From positions 3,181,648 to 3,215,530 of the forward strand of contig CP070742.1 in the NCBI GenBank assembly GCA_020348065.1: a stretch of DNA of 33,883 nt. The letters run 5' to 3'. Under the pieces are notes generated by a model that saw only the letters and a program-made list of their open reading frames with translations, made no database searches and had not been told where the DNA came from. Source of the DNA: Candidatus Zixiibacteriota bacterium (GTDB taxonomy: Bacteria; Zixibacteria; MSB-5A5; UBA10806). This document shows, piece by piece, positions 17,276-25,789 of this stretch. The position numbers and the translations under genes were made by a program. Position 1 is the first letter of the stretch, and the number at the start of each line of letters is the position of its first letter.

Positions 17276-17506
17276 TTATCCCGATTGATCGTCGTTGAAC
17301 GATTCGAGTATTTCCAGCGCTCTGTCAGCCGCCTCCGCAATTACCATCAGCTTAACTCCGCCGGTATGCATAACCAGATCCGGCCGCATACCGCCGGCGT
17401 CGTCTGCCTGGATCATCGCCCCTATTCCGTAAGATTTTAATATCTCAACCGCCCGCTGGGCCTGGTGACGGTAATTGTAAACCTTTACACATACCGGACC
17501 GGGCAC
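17276..17506 (-). CDS. DUF2007-like small protein (putative signal-transducing domain)
   Basis: A 76-residue protein from GTG 17506, chosen because GAAGGAGAG sits just upstream; the longer open frame to 17782 would run through the divergent promoter region. CVKVYNYRHQAQRAVEILKSYGIGAMIQADDAGG...GVKLMVIAEAADRALEIL matches the beta-alpha-beta pattern of DUF2007, in which an element-by-element helix tracks a shelled-out ligand or partner of unknown identity. No function can be assigned. Divergently transcribed from the lipoprotein at 17655, with a shared 148-bp promoter region. Confidence 0.72.
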   Translation of the reverse strand: MPGPVCVKVYNYRHQAQRAVEILKSYGIGAMIQADDAGGMRPDLVMHTGGVKLMVIAEAADRALEILESFNDDQSG

Positions 17507-17654
17507 TGTTTCTCTCCTTCGTCTGTCATCATAATTATTTAAATCTAAAAGACCGTTTTTGCGTTCCCAAGAAAAATCTTGTATTCTTATATGGTTAACG
17601 ATATTTATTAATACGGGATTGAACTCAACTAACCGCGCGATAGGAGGAGAGAAA

Positions 17655-18308
17655 ATGAAAATCACAACCCAGGGGGAATTTTCGGTTTTATTCATAATGG
17701 CGACAGCCGTCCTTTTATACTCATGTTCTTTCAAACCGTCGCCAAAAAAGATTGTGGAAGATATGATCAGCGTTAAAAACACTCACCAGGTAACCGCCTC
17801 GCTGGAGTATTTTGCCGATGACGCGCTTCTGGAAATACCCAAAATGGGGATAAAGATGGAAGGCAAAGAGGGCAGAAGGGCGATCGCCGAATACGATTCT
17901 GTTCTGAACACGATCTTGGCCCCGTCCAATTTCGCTATCAGCGGCGATACCGTCTTCTGCTCGGTTACAGAGCATAACGACTGGATCGAGGCCGCCGAAA
18001 TCCCCGACGCCTATTACCCCAGAGTTATGTTCGTGGTAAAGGATAATAAAATATCTTATAACTTCGCTGAACTGGCTGATTCCAGCAAGGAGAATTTTGA
18101 GCGAGTGCTCGATCATTTCGTGTTCTGGGGCAATGATAAATACCCCGAAAAGATGAAAACGATGGCGCCTGAGGGGGATTTCATCTACAACGCTGAAAAC
18201 GGCATTATGGTGGTCGACATGCTCCGCGAATGGAAAGCCGAACAGAAACAGGGAAAGCGGGAACCGGTCTCCGGCCGAATGCCTAAGAGACTGGATAAGA
18301 ACAAGTAG
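17655..18308 (+). CDS. NTF2/SnoaL-like domain lipoprotein
   Basis: A 217-residue lipoprotein from ATG 17655, preceded by TAGGAGGAGAG; upstream in-frame starts are rejected. Signal MKITTQGEFSVLFIMATAVLLYSC has a lipobox LYSC. Residues ~30-150 fit an NTF2/SnoaL-like cone fold: PKKIVEDMISVKNTHQVTASLEYFADDALLEIPKMG... (given in part) and SGDTVFCSVTEHNDWIEAAEIPDAYYPRVMFVVKDNKI. Such domains bind small hydrophobic ligands or act as isomerases; the ligand is not predictable. The C-terminus is a charged tail (EQKQGKREPVSGRMPKRLDKNK). TTGCGT (17559) and TATTCT (17582) at 17-nt spacing are a weak promoter candidate. Confidence 0.75.
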   Translation: MKITTQGEFSVLFIMATAVLLYSCSFKPSPKKIVEDMISVKNTHQVTASLEYFADDALLEIPKMGIKMEGKEGRRAIAEYDSVLNTILAPSNFAISGDTVFCSVTEHNDWIEAAEIPDAYYPRVMFVVKDNKISYNFAELADSSKENFERVLDHFVFWGNDKYPEKMKTMAPEGDFIYNAENGIMVVDMLREWKAEQKQGKREPVSGRMPKRLDKNK

Positions 18309-18684
18309 TAATATAAATCGTTGGGCCGAATTGATATTCGCCCCGAGGTTATAGGATTACCAGGCAGGCGCTTGGTAACCAGATTCTTAACCCCGCCCTG
18401 GCGGGAAAAAACCCGACAATAACCTGCGCCGTCGGGAACCCTTTCCCGACGGTTCTTGTGGTCACGAAATCCCGCTTTGCGGGACTGACCGCGCCTGTGG
18501 GTTACCAGGCAGGCGCTTGGTAACCAGTTTTATGTGGAGTCAGGTGACCTCACCTGATGCTTTTTCTATCAGACAACGGGGGTCGGGTCGGGTGACCCAA
18601 CACCACAGTAAAAATACGAGCAGGTTGGGTTTCGAGCGTAGCGAGAAACCCGACATAAAAATCTAACAGCAGCTCGCTGACAAT
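18309..18684. repeat. Hairpin-dense intergenic block with two identical 26-bp repeats
   Basis: No coding frame is supported in these 376 bp. Two identical 26-bp copies lie at 18357-18382 and 18502-18527; each can fold (TTACCA...TGGTAA, extended to GGTTACCA...TGGTAACC in the second). Between and after them are further inverted repeats: 18392-18405 (CCCGCC..GGCGGG), 18429-18452 (10-bp stem), 18471-18483 (CCCGC TTT GCGGG), 18541-18556 (CAGGTGA CC TCACCTG), 18585-18598 (GGGTC..GACCC) and 18624-18654 (GGGTTTC...GAAACCC with wobble extension). This looks like a cluster of REP/MITE-type palindromic units at the 3' side of two convergent genes. Confidence 0.75.
18429..18452 (+). terminator. Possible terminator after the NTF2-like lipoprotein gene
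   Basis: CCGTCGGGAA CCCT TTCCCGACGG is a perfect 10-bp stem with a 4-nt loop, followed by TTCTTGTG. It is 121 nt past the lipoprotein stop. It may be only one member of the surrounding palindrome cluster. Confidence 0.4.
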
Positions 18685-19095
18685 TTATTCCTCCAAAAAC
18701 CGCTTTATCCTATCTCGTATCTGCCGGTAAATCTTCTCGAAAAATGTGAGCTTCTCCTCGCGGGTTCCCTCGAACGCCGCCGGGTCATCGAAGCCCCAAT
18801 GTAAAACCGTGGTTTTTTTCGGCCATATCGGGCACAACTCCCGGGCACTGTCGCAGACGGTTACCACGATATCGAGATCTTTATCGAGAAACTCGCTCAA
18901 CGGTTTCGAGCGGATACCGGCTGTTTTATGGCCATGAGCTTTCAATATCTCGATGGTTAGGGGATTGACCTCCCCCGTTGGTTTCGCCCCGGCGGAAAAA
19001 GCCCGGTATCCCCCGTCCCCCAATTCGTTCATCAACACTTCCGCCATCACGGAGCGCGCCGAGTTGCCGGTGCAGATAAAGAGAATTGTTTGCAT
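18685..19095 (-). CDS. arsC: Thioredoxin-coupled arsenate reductase (LMW phosphatase family)
   Basis: A 136-residue cytoplasmic enzyme from ATG 19095; an upstream extension to 19164 would begin inside the neighbouring gene's terminator. The P-loop is C8-TGNSAR-R14-type (ICTGNSARS), with the redox cysteines C81 and C88 (VTVCDSARELCP) and the DDPAAF general-acid loop. The three cysteines match the thioredoxin-dependent ArsC class (C10/C82/C89 in S. aureus), which reduces arsenate to arsenite. No arsR, arsB or acr3 is adjacent, so export must be encoded elsewhere. A plain tyrosine phosphatase is less likely because both resolving cysteines are conserved. Confidence 0.9.
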   Translation of the reverse strand: MQTILFICTGNSARSVMAEVLMNELGDGGYRAFSAGAKPTGEVNPLTIEILKAHGHKTAGIRSKPLSEFLDKDLDIVVTVCDSARELCPIWPKKTTVLHWGFDDPAAFEGTREEKLTFFEKIYRQIRDRIKRFLEE

Positions 19096-19138
19096 CGTTG
19101 AAATATTAATTGTAAATGATGGGATTGACAAACAAAAA

Positions 19139-19162
19139 GCCCCGACCATATCAAGCCGGGGC
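19139..19162 (-). terminator. Intrinsic terminator after the propeller-protein gene
   Basis: On the minus strand GCCCCG ... CGGGGC, a 6-bp GC stem with a 12-nt loop, is followed by TTTTTGTTTG. It starts 31 nt past the stop of the gene at 19193-21088 and separates it from arsC. A run of T also lies on the other side. Confidence 0.75.
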
Positions 19163-19192
19163 ATCTTTTTGCTTTTATATAAAATCCGAAAG

Positions 19193-21088
19193 TTATTTCA
19201 AAAACATCATCTTGCCCGTTCCCGAACGACCGTCGATTGATACACGATAGTAATAAATTCCACTCTTCAGAGTATGCTCATTCGCGGCAGGCCAGGCGTA
19301 CTTATGGTTTCCGGCGTAAAGATATCCGGAGAAGAGTCTGCTCACCTGTCTGCCCAGAACGTCGTATACTGTAACGTCAACATTTCCCGCTTCCTGCAGG
19401 CTGAAACTTATCATGGTGTTCCCGTTGAACGGGTTGGGGTAGTTGGTGAGATTTAAATCCCGGGCGAGAGGAGGAATCTCCCCTGAGAACCCGGTATCTG
19501 TCTGCTGCTGGAATAAACCATAAACGCATGCCGTGTTTATTTCCGCCTCATAGTTGAGTTCCACCACGTCCATCTGGTTCCCTTCAACCAGATATATTAC
19601 CACGCTGCCTTCAACGTCACCCATGCTCATGGTAACGGTGAGTATATCGCAATAATTCTCGCGGTTCATTCCGGCGTCCATATCCTTTATGGACACTCTT
19701 ACATCCGATGGATCGCCGTTTAATATTTTGAGGAATACGTTGAGCTTATCCTGTTTGTATCTATAGATGGTTCTGCCGCCGACGGTATCGCCGTTCACGA
19801 AATCACCGAAGGGAACCGAAAAGCTATAAAGCTCGCCGGCGTCCGATTCCAGCCTGTAGGATATGATATCGTCGTCTGCCAATTCCGGCGCGCCGGTAAC
19901 GTCCATGGTTGTAAATATCCGCTCTACCGGCCTGTTGTTATAGAAAAAGATAAACATACGATCGACATCGATACCGAGAGTATCGGGTGGCGGTTGCGGT
20001 ATCGAATCCAGGAATAATGACGCCATGCCGCCGCCATAGGCCGAAACCCATACATTACCAATTGAATCAAAGGCAATATCGGAATAGAACTGACCCCAGA
20101 TAAAATTGTTCGCGTTGGCAATATAACTTCTCCAGTCGCCGTCGTCCTCCAGCACCCAGACGCCGTAACCGGTGCCGATCCAGAGTTCATCGCCCGATGG
20201 TTTAACGCCCAGAGAAGCGATGAAGTTGTCGGTAAAGGGTGAATTCGCGCTGTTATACACCGTCCAGTTATTGCCGCTCAATACGGCGACTCCAAACCCT
20301 GCGGTGCCAAAACTTACGTCGCCGTTGACCCGGTTCACTTTGATGGACCAGAGTTGATTTGAGGGCAATCCGCTGTTGCCCATATTGAAGGTTTCCCAAC
20401 AACCTCCGATTTTTCTAACCGCACCGCCGTCCGCGGTGGCAAACCATACCGCGCCCGCAGGTTCGTATATGTCCATGGCCCTGATGTAGTCGCTTGGCAG
20501 GTACATTCCGGGACGTACGTCGAATACCTGAAGACTGCTGTCGGAATAACGGAATTCGGTCCTGGTATCGTATCTATACCGTATCCAGCCGGAATCGCTG
20601 TAAACCGTTACCCCCCCGCCATAGGTGGATACGTACCGCAGGGTATCCTCGAAGATTATCCCCGTAACTATTTGATTTACTTCAATACCATGATTCACCA
20701 TCGACCACGTAGAGTCGATAGCATCCAGACGCGCCACGCCGAAACCGTAAGGCGATGAATCAAGATTTCCCGATGCCGCCGCGAGCCAGAGGTTGTTATC
20801 ATTATCGCGGACCGAGAGCCGTACGGCGTTAATGGGAACGCCGGTATTGGACCGGTTCCAGATGGTCCATGCCGAATTCCTTACATGAACAGCGCCACCG
20901 CCGGTCGTGCCAACATATTGATCACCATTATCGTCAAAATCAATTGAGTTAACATAGTCGGTGGGAAGAAGAGAATTCGACATCGTATAGGCCGTCCAAA
21001 CCGAATCGGCGCATGCGTTTTGATACGCAAATACAAGCGATGTAAAGACTATCGCAAAGCCGAGTACTTTTTTGATTGAACCTGACAT
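19193..21088 (-). CDS. Exported beta-propeller protein with T9SS type A-like C-terminal sorting domain
   Basis: A 631-residue secreted protein. A signal peptide (KKVLGFAIVFTSLVFAYQNACA) is followed by repeated propeller blades of the two-component-regulator-propeller type, each with a pattern like NSIDFDDNGDQYVGTTGGGAVH, RAMDIYEPAGAVWFATADGG or WSIKVNRVNGDVSFGTAGFG (~residues 30-350). A beta-sandwich region comes next. The last ~85 residues form a sorting/FlgD-Ig-like domain: NLTNYPNPFNGNTMISFSL, VTVYDVLGRQVSRLFSG and an end in GIYYYRVSIDG...GKMMFLK. This implies outer-membrane export by a type IX-like route or anchoring by a similar domain. AAGGAGAGAAT precedes ATG 21088; the terminator is at 19139-19162. 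Confidence 0.88.
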   Translation of the reverse strand: MSGSIKKVLGFAIVFTSLVFAYQNACADSVWTAYTMSNSLLPTDYVNSIDFDDNGDQYVGTTGGGAVHVRNSAWTIWNRSNTGVPINAVRLSVRDNDNNLWLAAASGNLDSSPYGFGVARLDAIDSTWSMVNHGIEVNQIVTGIIFEDTLRYVSTYGGGVTVYSDSGWIRYRYDTRTEFRYSDSSLQVFDVRPGMYLPSDYIRAMDIYEPAGAVWFATADGGAVRKIGGCWETFNMGNSGLPSNQLWSIKVNRVNGDVSFGTAGFGVAVLSGNNWTVYNSANSPFTDNFIASLGVKPSGDELWIGTGYGVWVLEDDGDWRSYIANANNFIWGQFYSDIAFDSIGNVWVSAYGGGMASLFLDSIPQPPPDTLGIDVDRMFIFFYNNRPVERIFTTMDVTGAPELADDDIISYRLESDAGELYSFSVPFGDFVNGDTVGGRTIYRYKQDKLNVFLKILNGDPSDVRVSIKDMDAGMNRENYCDILTVTMSMGDVEGSVVIYLVEGNQMDVVELNYEAEINTACVYGLFQQQTDTGFSGEIPPLARDLNLTNYPNPFNGNTMISFSLQEAGNVDVTVYDVLGRQVSRLFSGYLYAGNHKYAWPAANEHTLKSGIYYYRVSIDGRSGTGKMMFLK

Positions 21089-21371
21089 ATTCTCTCCTTA
21101 TTTTTCCATAGAAACCGTGCAAAATTGTTGCCGTATGGAACAGTTTGTAACAATGATTCACAGATAAATTTAAAGGACCGTTAACGTCATTAAATATATA
21201 GGATTACGGATAAAAAAAAATGAAGAAACGGAGTCTCTTTAATAATAATGATATCTATGTAAAACCCATATGATAAAAATATTGCACAATATTTAATCTC
21301 CATGTTCAATAGATGAACAACGATCCTCTAACCTTAGAAAAAACCGTAACCGAAATATACAGAAGAAAATG
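21089..21371. other. Intergenic region between divergent propeller gene and sorting-tail relic
   Basis: AT-rich, with no coding frame I can support. It contains the inverted repeat AAATATT GCAC AATATTT at 21277-21294, a candidate operator or promoter element about 80 bp ahead of the small frame at 21372. No clear -35/-10 pair stands out. Confidence 0.4.
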
Positions 21372-21545
21372 ATGAAAAAATCGCTATTGGTTTTTACTGA
21401 CCTGCCTTTTCCAGCCCTTGTTTTCGCCTATTCCGGAGAATACGCTGTAAACTTGAACGCCGATAATCTGCCGTCGGAATTATATTTCTATAAATTTTCG
21501 GTTGGGAATTTAAATTCGACCAAAAAGATGACGTTAATAAAATAA
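21372..21545 (+). pseudogene. Relic of a secreted protein: signal peptide joined to a T9SS sorting tail
   Basis: A 57-residue frame. The first ~20 residues (MKKSLLVFTDLPFPALVFA) look like a degraded signal peptide. The next 37 (SGEYAVNLNADNLPSELYFY, then KFSVGNLNSTKKMTLIK) match the last strands of type A sorting domains, which usually read GxY/HxVxxxAxxLxSGxYFYRLxxGxxxxTKKMxLxK. The Gly after SG positions is replaced by Glu (PSELYFY). Everything between signal and tail that a normal cargo would have is missing, so this is best read as an internal deletion of a once-large gene. A deliberately minimal secreted peptide is possible but less likely. It has only a weak AGAAGAAA ribosome site. Confidence 0.62.
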
Positions 21546-21577
21546 GACCATCGCATCAATAACCGAATCACCGTCAA

Positions 21578-21603
21578 AAAACGGGGCCCAATGGCTCCGT
21601 TTT
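21578..21603. terminator. Bidirectional terminator between the sorting-tail relic and miaB
   Basis: AAAACGGGGCC CAAT GGCTCCGTTTT is an 11-bp stem with one G-T wobble and a 4-nt loop, flanked by A and T runs so that it can act in both directions. It lies between 21545 (+) and the miaB stop at 21615 (-). Confidence 0.8.
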
Positions 21604-21614
21604 CCATTATTTTA

Positions 21615-22964
21615 TCAAACCGACTTTCCCTTCAATGTATTGGCGGTGGCGCCGGTAATTTCAATGCGCACATAATCCCCGGCCTTCTGGTCGGTTCGGG
21701 GAAATACCGCCATCTTATTGCCATCGGTGCGGCCGAACCATTCATTCGGGTCGCGCTTGCTCGGTCCCTCCACCAGGATCTCTAAAACCCGCCCTATATG
21801 CTTTCGATTTCTCTCGATGTTTATCCCCTTCTGGATCTCATTCAGCCGAATGATCCTGTATTTCTTCTCCTCGGGAGGAACATCATCCTCCCACCTGCGA
21901 GCGGCCACCGTACCCTTCCGTTCGGAATAGTTGAATATAAACGCCGAATCGAACCCGACTTCCTCGACTATATTGACCGTTTCCTCATACTCTTCCCGGG
22001 TCTCAGAGGGAAAACCGAGGATAATATCGGTAGTTAGAACAAGATCGGGGATACAGTCCCTAATTCTCTCAACAAGCCGAACATAACCGTCCGCGGTATA
22101 ATCTCTATTCATCATCTTGAGGATTCTATCCGATCCGGCCTGTAATGGCAGGTGAATATGTTTGCATACCTTCGAATTCATAGCTACACAATCGATAAGA
22201 TCATCGGGGAAATCCTTGGGGTGAGGCGAGGTGAACCTAATACGTTTCAATCCTTCCACTTTCGAAACGGTGTTCATCAGGTCGGCAAAAAAGCGGCCCT
22301 CATGGGAATAGGAATTGACGTTCTGCCCCAGGAGCGTAACCTGGGTGTATGCCTCTTCGACAAGCCTGCGTGTTTCATCGGCTACCGATTCCACGGAGCG
22401 GCTCCTTTCCCGCCCGCGGGCATACGGTACGATACAGAAGGTGCAGAAATTATCGCAGCCTCTCATCACTGCGATCCAGGCATTGACTCCTTCGAGGCGA
22501 GCCGGGTAAATATCGTCATAAGTCTCGAACTCCGATAGATCTATAGCGGATACTTTCTCCGATCCGTACAATGATTCCCTTATCATCTCGGGCAGGCATC
22601 GGTAGCTGTCGGGACCCGCTATAAGATCGACATATATGGAGTTTTCCAGAAGCTCCATCTTCAGGCTCTGCGCCATGCACCCCAGCACCCCGACCGCCAC
22701 TTTTCCGCTTTTTGCCCTGAGTTTATCGAGAGACTGCAGCCTTCCGAAAACCCGGTTATGAGCGCTCTCCCTGACAGAACAGGTGTTCAATAGGATAACG
22801 TCCGCCTGATCCGGAGCGGCAGTTTCATCAAAACGGTTTTCAAGCAGAATAGACCTCACCAGCTCCGAATCGTACTCGTTCATCTGGCAGCCATAGGTCT
22901 CGATATAAAACCGTAATCTCTCTCTTCTTACCGGCTTCGAGGCCGTATTGTTTTTTACTTTCAT
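21615..22964 (-). CDS. miaB: tRNA-2-methylthio-N6-isopentenyladenosine synthase MiaB
   Basis: A 449-residue radical-SAM methylthiotransferase that adds a methylthio group to i6A37 of tRNAs reading UNN codons. The N-terminal UPF0004 cluster cysteines are C26 (YGCQMNEYDSE), C62 (LNTCSVRESA) and C96 (VLGCMAQS). The radical-SAM cysteines are C170, C174 and C177 (RGCDNFCTFCIVPYARGRERSR). The C-terminal TRAM domain is present (ILVEGPSKRDPNEWFGRTDGNKMAVF). The GCDNFCTFC...RGRERSR form and the NEYDSE start favour MiaB over MtaB or RimO. Start ATG 22964. Transcribed alone, with the terminator at 21578-21603. Confidence 0.95.
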   Translation of the reverse strand: MKVKNNTASKPVRRERLRFYIETYGCQMNEYDSELVRSILLENRFDETAAPDQADVILLNTCSVRESAHNRVFGRLQSLDKLRAKSGKVAVGVLGCMAQSLKMELLENSIYVDLIAGPDSYRCLPEMIRESLYGSEKVSAIDLSEFETYDDIYPARLEGVNAWIAVMRGCDNFCTFCIVPYARGRERSRSVESVADETRRLVEEAYTQVTLLGQNVNSYSHEGRFFADLMNTVSKVEGLKRIRFTSPHPKDFPDDLIDCVAMNSKVCKHIHLPLQAGSDRILKMMNRDYTADGYVRLVERIRDCIPDLVLTTDIILGFPSETREEYEETVNIVEEVGFDSAFIFNYSERKGTVAARRWEDDVPPEEKKYRIIRLNEIQKGINIERNRKHIGRVLEILVEGPSKRDPNEWFGRTDGNKMAVFPRTDQKAGDYVRIEITGATANTLKGKSV

Positions 22965-23050
22965 TTTAAATTTCTGCTGATATTATCCAATTCCCGGCTA
23001 AATATCGGCTTCTGTTCCGAATCGTCAAGACTAATCTTTCCGACAAAAAA

Positions 23051-23072
23051 AGGCCGGCTGGTGTGCCGGCCT
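23051..23072 (-). terminator. Strong intrinsic terminator after the esterase gene
   Basis: On the minus strand AGGCCGGC (complement side) forms a perfect 8-bp stem with a 6-nt loop (23051-23058 with 23065-23072), followed by TTTTTTTGTCG. It closes the TPR-OMPP1-esterase unit, 24 nt past the esterase stop. Confidence 0.9.
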
Positions 23073-23095
23073 TAAATCCGTTTCCGGTGAATAGA

Positions 23096-24295
23096 TTATT
23101 GCTCCAAATCGGGTTGGAAAGACTCATTATGAAATCTCAGAACGTTTCTTAGTCTGTCGCCTATGTACGTTATGTGATCTGCTTGAAGGCTATTGCCGAA
23201 ACCCGAGTAGATTTCATAATAGTCGATAACGTCGGCCGCATAAATACGGAAAACCTGCGACTGTTGATTAAAATAAAAATCGTCCTGATCGCCCGCATCT
23301 ACATAAAGATCTATTACTGCGAAAATATCGCCACTACCAGCCCTGAACATAGTGGACACGTCATTGAGCATCCAATAGTTCCAGACCGTTGTATCAACCA
23401 GACCATTAACATCGAAGGGCAAATCGATTTTTCCTCTAAATCCTGTAAGCGGATTGACAAATGAATGCGCAAATGATGTATCAGGATTTGCAGGGTCATG
23501 AGGGGTGAATGCGGCTCCCATGGCAAACATCATATTCGTCAATGGCTTATTGGTTCCTGGAGTCATCGAATAGAAAGCCGCCGTATCTCCAGGCGTAAAA
23601 TCATTTTCTGCGAATACGACGGGGAACAAACTTACGAGTCCTAAAAATGTGGTATCATTCGGAAAACCACCATAAAACGATAACGGACCCGACATCGACG
23701 ACGCCGAACCGAAAAAATACGATTCCATGGCAAGCCTGATGGCGCCATAACCGCCCATGGAATGGCCTGAAATCCCCGTATATCGCCAATATGGAATTGT
23801 ATGATAGCTGGTGTCCACCAGTAAAACCACCTCTTCAATGAAATCGGCCCATAATCCGCCAAAAGATTGCCCCGGATAGCCCGTAAGCGTATCCGGCGAA
23901 TTTGTGTAAAAACTTCCTCCCAGACCGTTTGAAGCGTCCGGAGTAACGACGATCATGGGATCGATTTCACCTGAATTGATCATTTCATCCATTGTCTCCG
24001 CCAGGCCGTAGAGCCCCCTGTAATAATTGTGGTCGCCGCCAAATCCGTGTAGCAGATAAAGAACCGGATACTTGGTTCTATGATCATAAGTATCATATCC
24101 CGGCGGCGTATAAACGAGGACTTCTTTACCGGGAAACTCCTCCATAACATTATCCTCGAGCGACGGCCAAACAAAACCAAGGCTGTAATACAAACCAGCC
24201 GGTTCCTCCGCGTCGACCGGGAGCTCACGATCGGAACAGCTTACAAACGCCAGCGAAAGCGCTAAAATCAATGCCAATCCTGTTACTTTTTTCAT
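23096..24295 (-). CDS. Esterase-D-like (PF00756 type) lipoprotein hydrolase
   Basis: A 399-residue exported esterase. Signal MKKVTGLALILALSLAFVSC has a lipobox (FVSC), so it is a predicted lipoprotein. The fold is that of the esterase D / S-formylglutathione hydrolase / mycolyltransferase family: EVLVYTPPGYDTYDHRTKYPVLYLLHGFGG, the oxyanion region MIVVTPDASNGLGGSFYTNS, and the nucleophile elbow SGHSMGGYGAI. Probable acid and base are in YVDAGDQDDF and LQADHITYIGDRL. The substrate is unknown (feruloyl or acetyl-xylan ester, or another carboxylic ester). It starts 15 nt after the OMPP1 stop in the same unit. Confidence 0.88.
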   Translation of the reverse strand: MKKVTGLALILALSLAFVSCSDRELPVDAEEPAGLYYSLGFVWPSLEDNVMEEFPGKEVLVYTPPGYDTYDHRTKYPVLYLLHGFGGDHNYYRGLYGLAETMDEMINSGEIDPMIVVTPDASNGLGGSFYTNSPDTLTGYPGQSFGGLWADFIEEVVLLVDTSYHTIPYWRYTGISGHSMGGYGAIRLAMESYFFGSASSMSGPLSFYGGFPNDTTFLGLVSLFPVVFAENDFTPGDTAAFYSMTPGTNKPLTNMMFAMGAAFTPHDPANPDTSFAHSFVNPLTGFRGKIDLPFDVNGLVDTTVWNYWMLNDVSTMFRAGSGDIFAVIDLYVDAGDQDDFYFNQQSQVFRIYAADVIDYYEIYSGFGNSLQADHITYIGDRLRNVLRFHNESFQPDLEQ

Positions 24296-24310
24296 TTTCT
24301 TACCTCCCGG

Positions 24311-25789
24311 TTAAAACCTGTAGGTTATTAAAAGGTGAGAGGCATGCAGATCGGTTTTGTATAGGCCCGGGTAATTATCATATGTACCGTCGCCATTTAC
24401 ATCCGAAAGCGTCGCAATGTTTCTGTCTTCAAACATGAGGTACTCATAATTATAAGATATCTCAACGCCTCCGAGGGTCAGTGCCGCCCCTATATTGAAC
24501 GAGTTTTTGTCGCCCAGATCGGGGATAATCGGAGAGAAGGTGCTGTCGGGTATGGGGCTGGGATCGAAGTAGTAACCGAATCTCAGGGCCAGGGGATCGG
24601 CTATCTTATATTCGGCGCCCAGCGAAACTCTCGTTATATCATCCCACAAAAACATAATTGTGGAATTTTCGGCCGGGCTCCCGGAGGGATCGAAACCATC
24701 CAGCTCAATCACCACAGAGTCGAGCGCCGACCAGAACGTGACCGCGACTTCGCCCGTGAAGGTTAATTTCTCATTTGCCTTAATGGCCACGCCGACTCCG
24801 ATATCCCCCGGCAACTTAAGATCCGCTTTCGCATTGGGTTCTGCTGTCATGTTTTCCAACGCGAACAGCGAAAATATCTGCAGCGATTCCGCGCGGGTAA
24901 AAGCGTTGCCCAGAAGCATATCTCTCAAATACTCATTATTCAACGTATACAGCTCCTGGGCCGCGGTACCCTCCAGGTTCAGGGTGACCGGAAGTTTTCC
25001 GGAGATCCCCATCTGGAAATTTTCGGAGAATTTATAAAGCGCTCCGAAGTTGGCTCCGAATCCCCAGCCATCGCCCTCAAGCCTCGTATCAATCAAGAGG
25101 TTCTCGTGAGGAATGGGAATTCCCGATGGTGTCAGATAGGCCTTCTGATATATTATGTCGCCCCAGATTATCGAAATCCCCGCACCGAGGCTCAGCTTCT
25201 CTTCCATAAAAGATCGGGCAAGGGAGGGGTGGATATCCAGTACGGTTAATTTCCCGATATGATCGAATCTGGGATATTGATTCCTGATATCCATCGCGGG
25301 CGTGGGATTATATAAATCCCATTCGCTGTAGAGGCCTGCCGGTATGAATACCGCGACGCCGAAAGTATAATCCTCAAATGCATCAAGTTTTAAGAACCCT
25401 CCAAAATCAGGAATAACAATCGTCTCCGTCTTCGTGTAGGTAAGCCGGTCATTTCTGTACCCCACATCGATACCGCCGTAACTTATATCCGGCGTGTATT
25501 CCGGCCTGGGGCTTAAAAATACCAGCATCCCGGTTAACTGCGACTCCTCGAGCTGAGTGAGGCCGGCGGGGTTCCAGTACGCCGCGCTCCAGTCGTCAGC
25601 GAGGCCCCTGAAGGCGCCGCCCATGCCGATCGCTTTCGATCCCACTCCCGAAAGAGCAAATCCCCCGGCGTATAGCTCTCCGGTATGAAACAAAAAGCAC
25701 AATACGGCCAATAGTAAAGTTACCCCGGTTAACACCCCGAACCACCCAGAAACCCTGGAAGATCCGGCACACCAAAATTTTTTAACCAT
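24311..25789 (-). CDS. OMPP1/FadL/TodX-family outer-membrane protein
   Basis: A 492-residue outer-membrane beta-barrel transporter for hydrophobic compounds. After a long N-terminal signal (LTGVTLLLAVLCFLFHTGELYA) comes the family start GGFALSGVGSKAIGMGGAFRGLADDWSAAYWNPAGLTQL (quoted in part), the plug-like hallmark. Alternating beta strands follow, e.g. KLPVTLNLEGTAAQEL, VGVAIKANEKLTFTGEVAVTFW and RVSLGAEYKIADPLALRFGYYF, and the protein ends in an aromatic residue, LLITYRF, as barrels do. ATG 25789 follows GGGAG. It lies between the TPR gene and the esterase, so it may import the esterase product. Confidence 0.93.
   Translation of the reverse strand: MVKKFWCAGSSRVSGWFGVLTGVTLLLAVLCFLFHTGELYAGGFALSGVGSKAIGMGGAFRGLADDWSAAYWNPAGLTQLEESQLTGMLVFLSPRPEYTPDISYGGIDVGYRNDRLTYTKTETIVIPDFGGFLKLDAFEDYTFGVAVFIPAGLYSEWDLYNPTPAMDIRNQYPRFDHIGKLTVLDIHPSLARSFMEEKLSLGAGISIIWGDIIYQKAYLTPSGIPIPHENLLIDTRLEGDGWGFGANFGALYKFSENFQMGISGKLPVTLNLEGTAAQELYTLNNEYLRDMLLGNAFTRAESLQIFSLFALENMTAEPNAKADLKLPGDIGVGVAIKANEKLTFTGEVAVTFWSALDSVVIELDGFDPSGSPAENSTIMFLWDDITRVSLGAEYKIADPLALRFGYYFDPSPIPDSTFSPIIPDLGDKNSFNIGAALTLGGVEISYNYEYLMFEDRNIATLSDVNGDGTYDNYPGLYKTDLHASHLLITYRF

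Noticed and set aside
17507-17782. Extension of the DUF2007 protein to 168 residues
   Set aside because: It would run across the divergent promoter region and into the lipoprotein gene; GTG 17506 has a good ribosome site.
18392-18405. CCCGCC..GGCGGG stem followed by AAAAAA taken as a terminator
   Set aside because: On the plus strand A, not T, follows; on the minus strand the T-run precedes the stem, so it cannot be a standard terminator.
18357-18527. Two identical 26-bp repeats, considered as a CRISPR
   Set aside because: Only two copies, 145 bp apart start to start, with palindromic sequence and no regular spacers or cas genes.
19096-19164. Longer N-terminus for arsenate reductase
   Set aside because: It would translate the terminator hairpin of the neighbouring gene, and the family starts right at MQTILFICTGNSARS.
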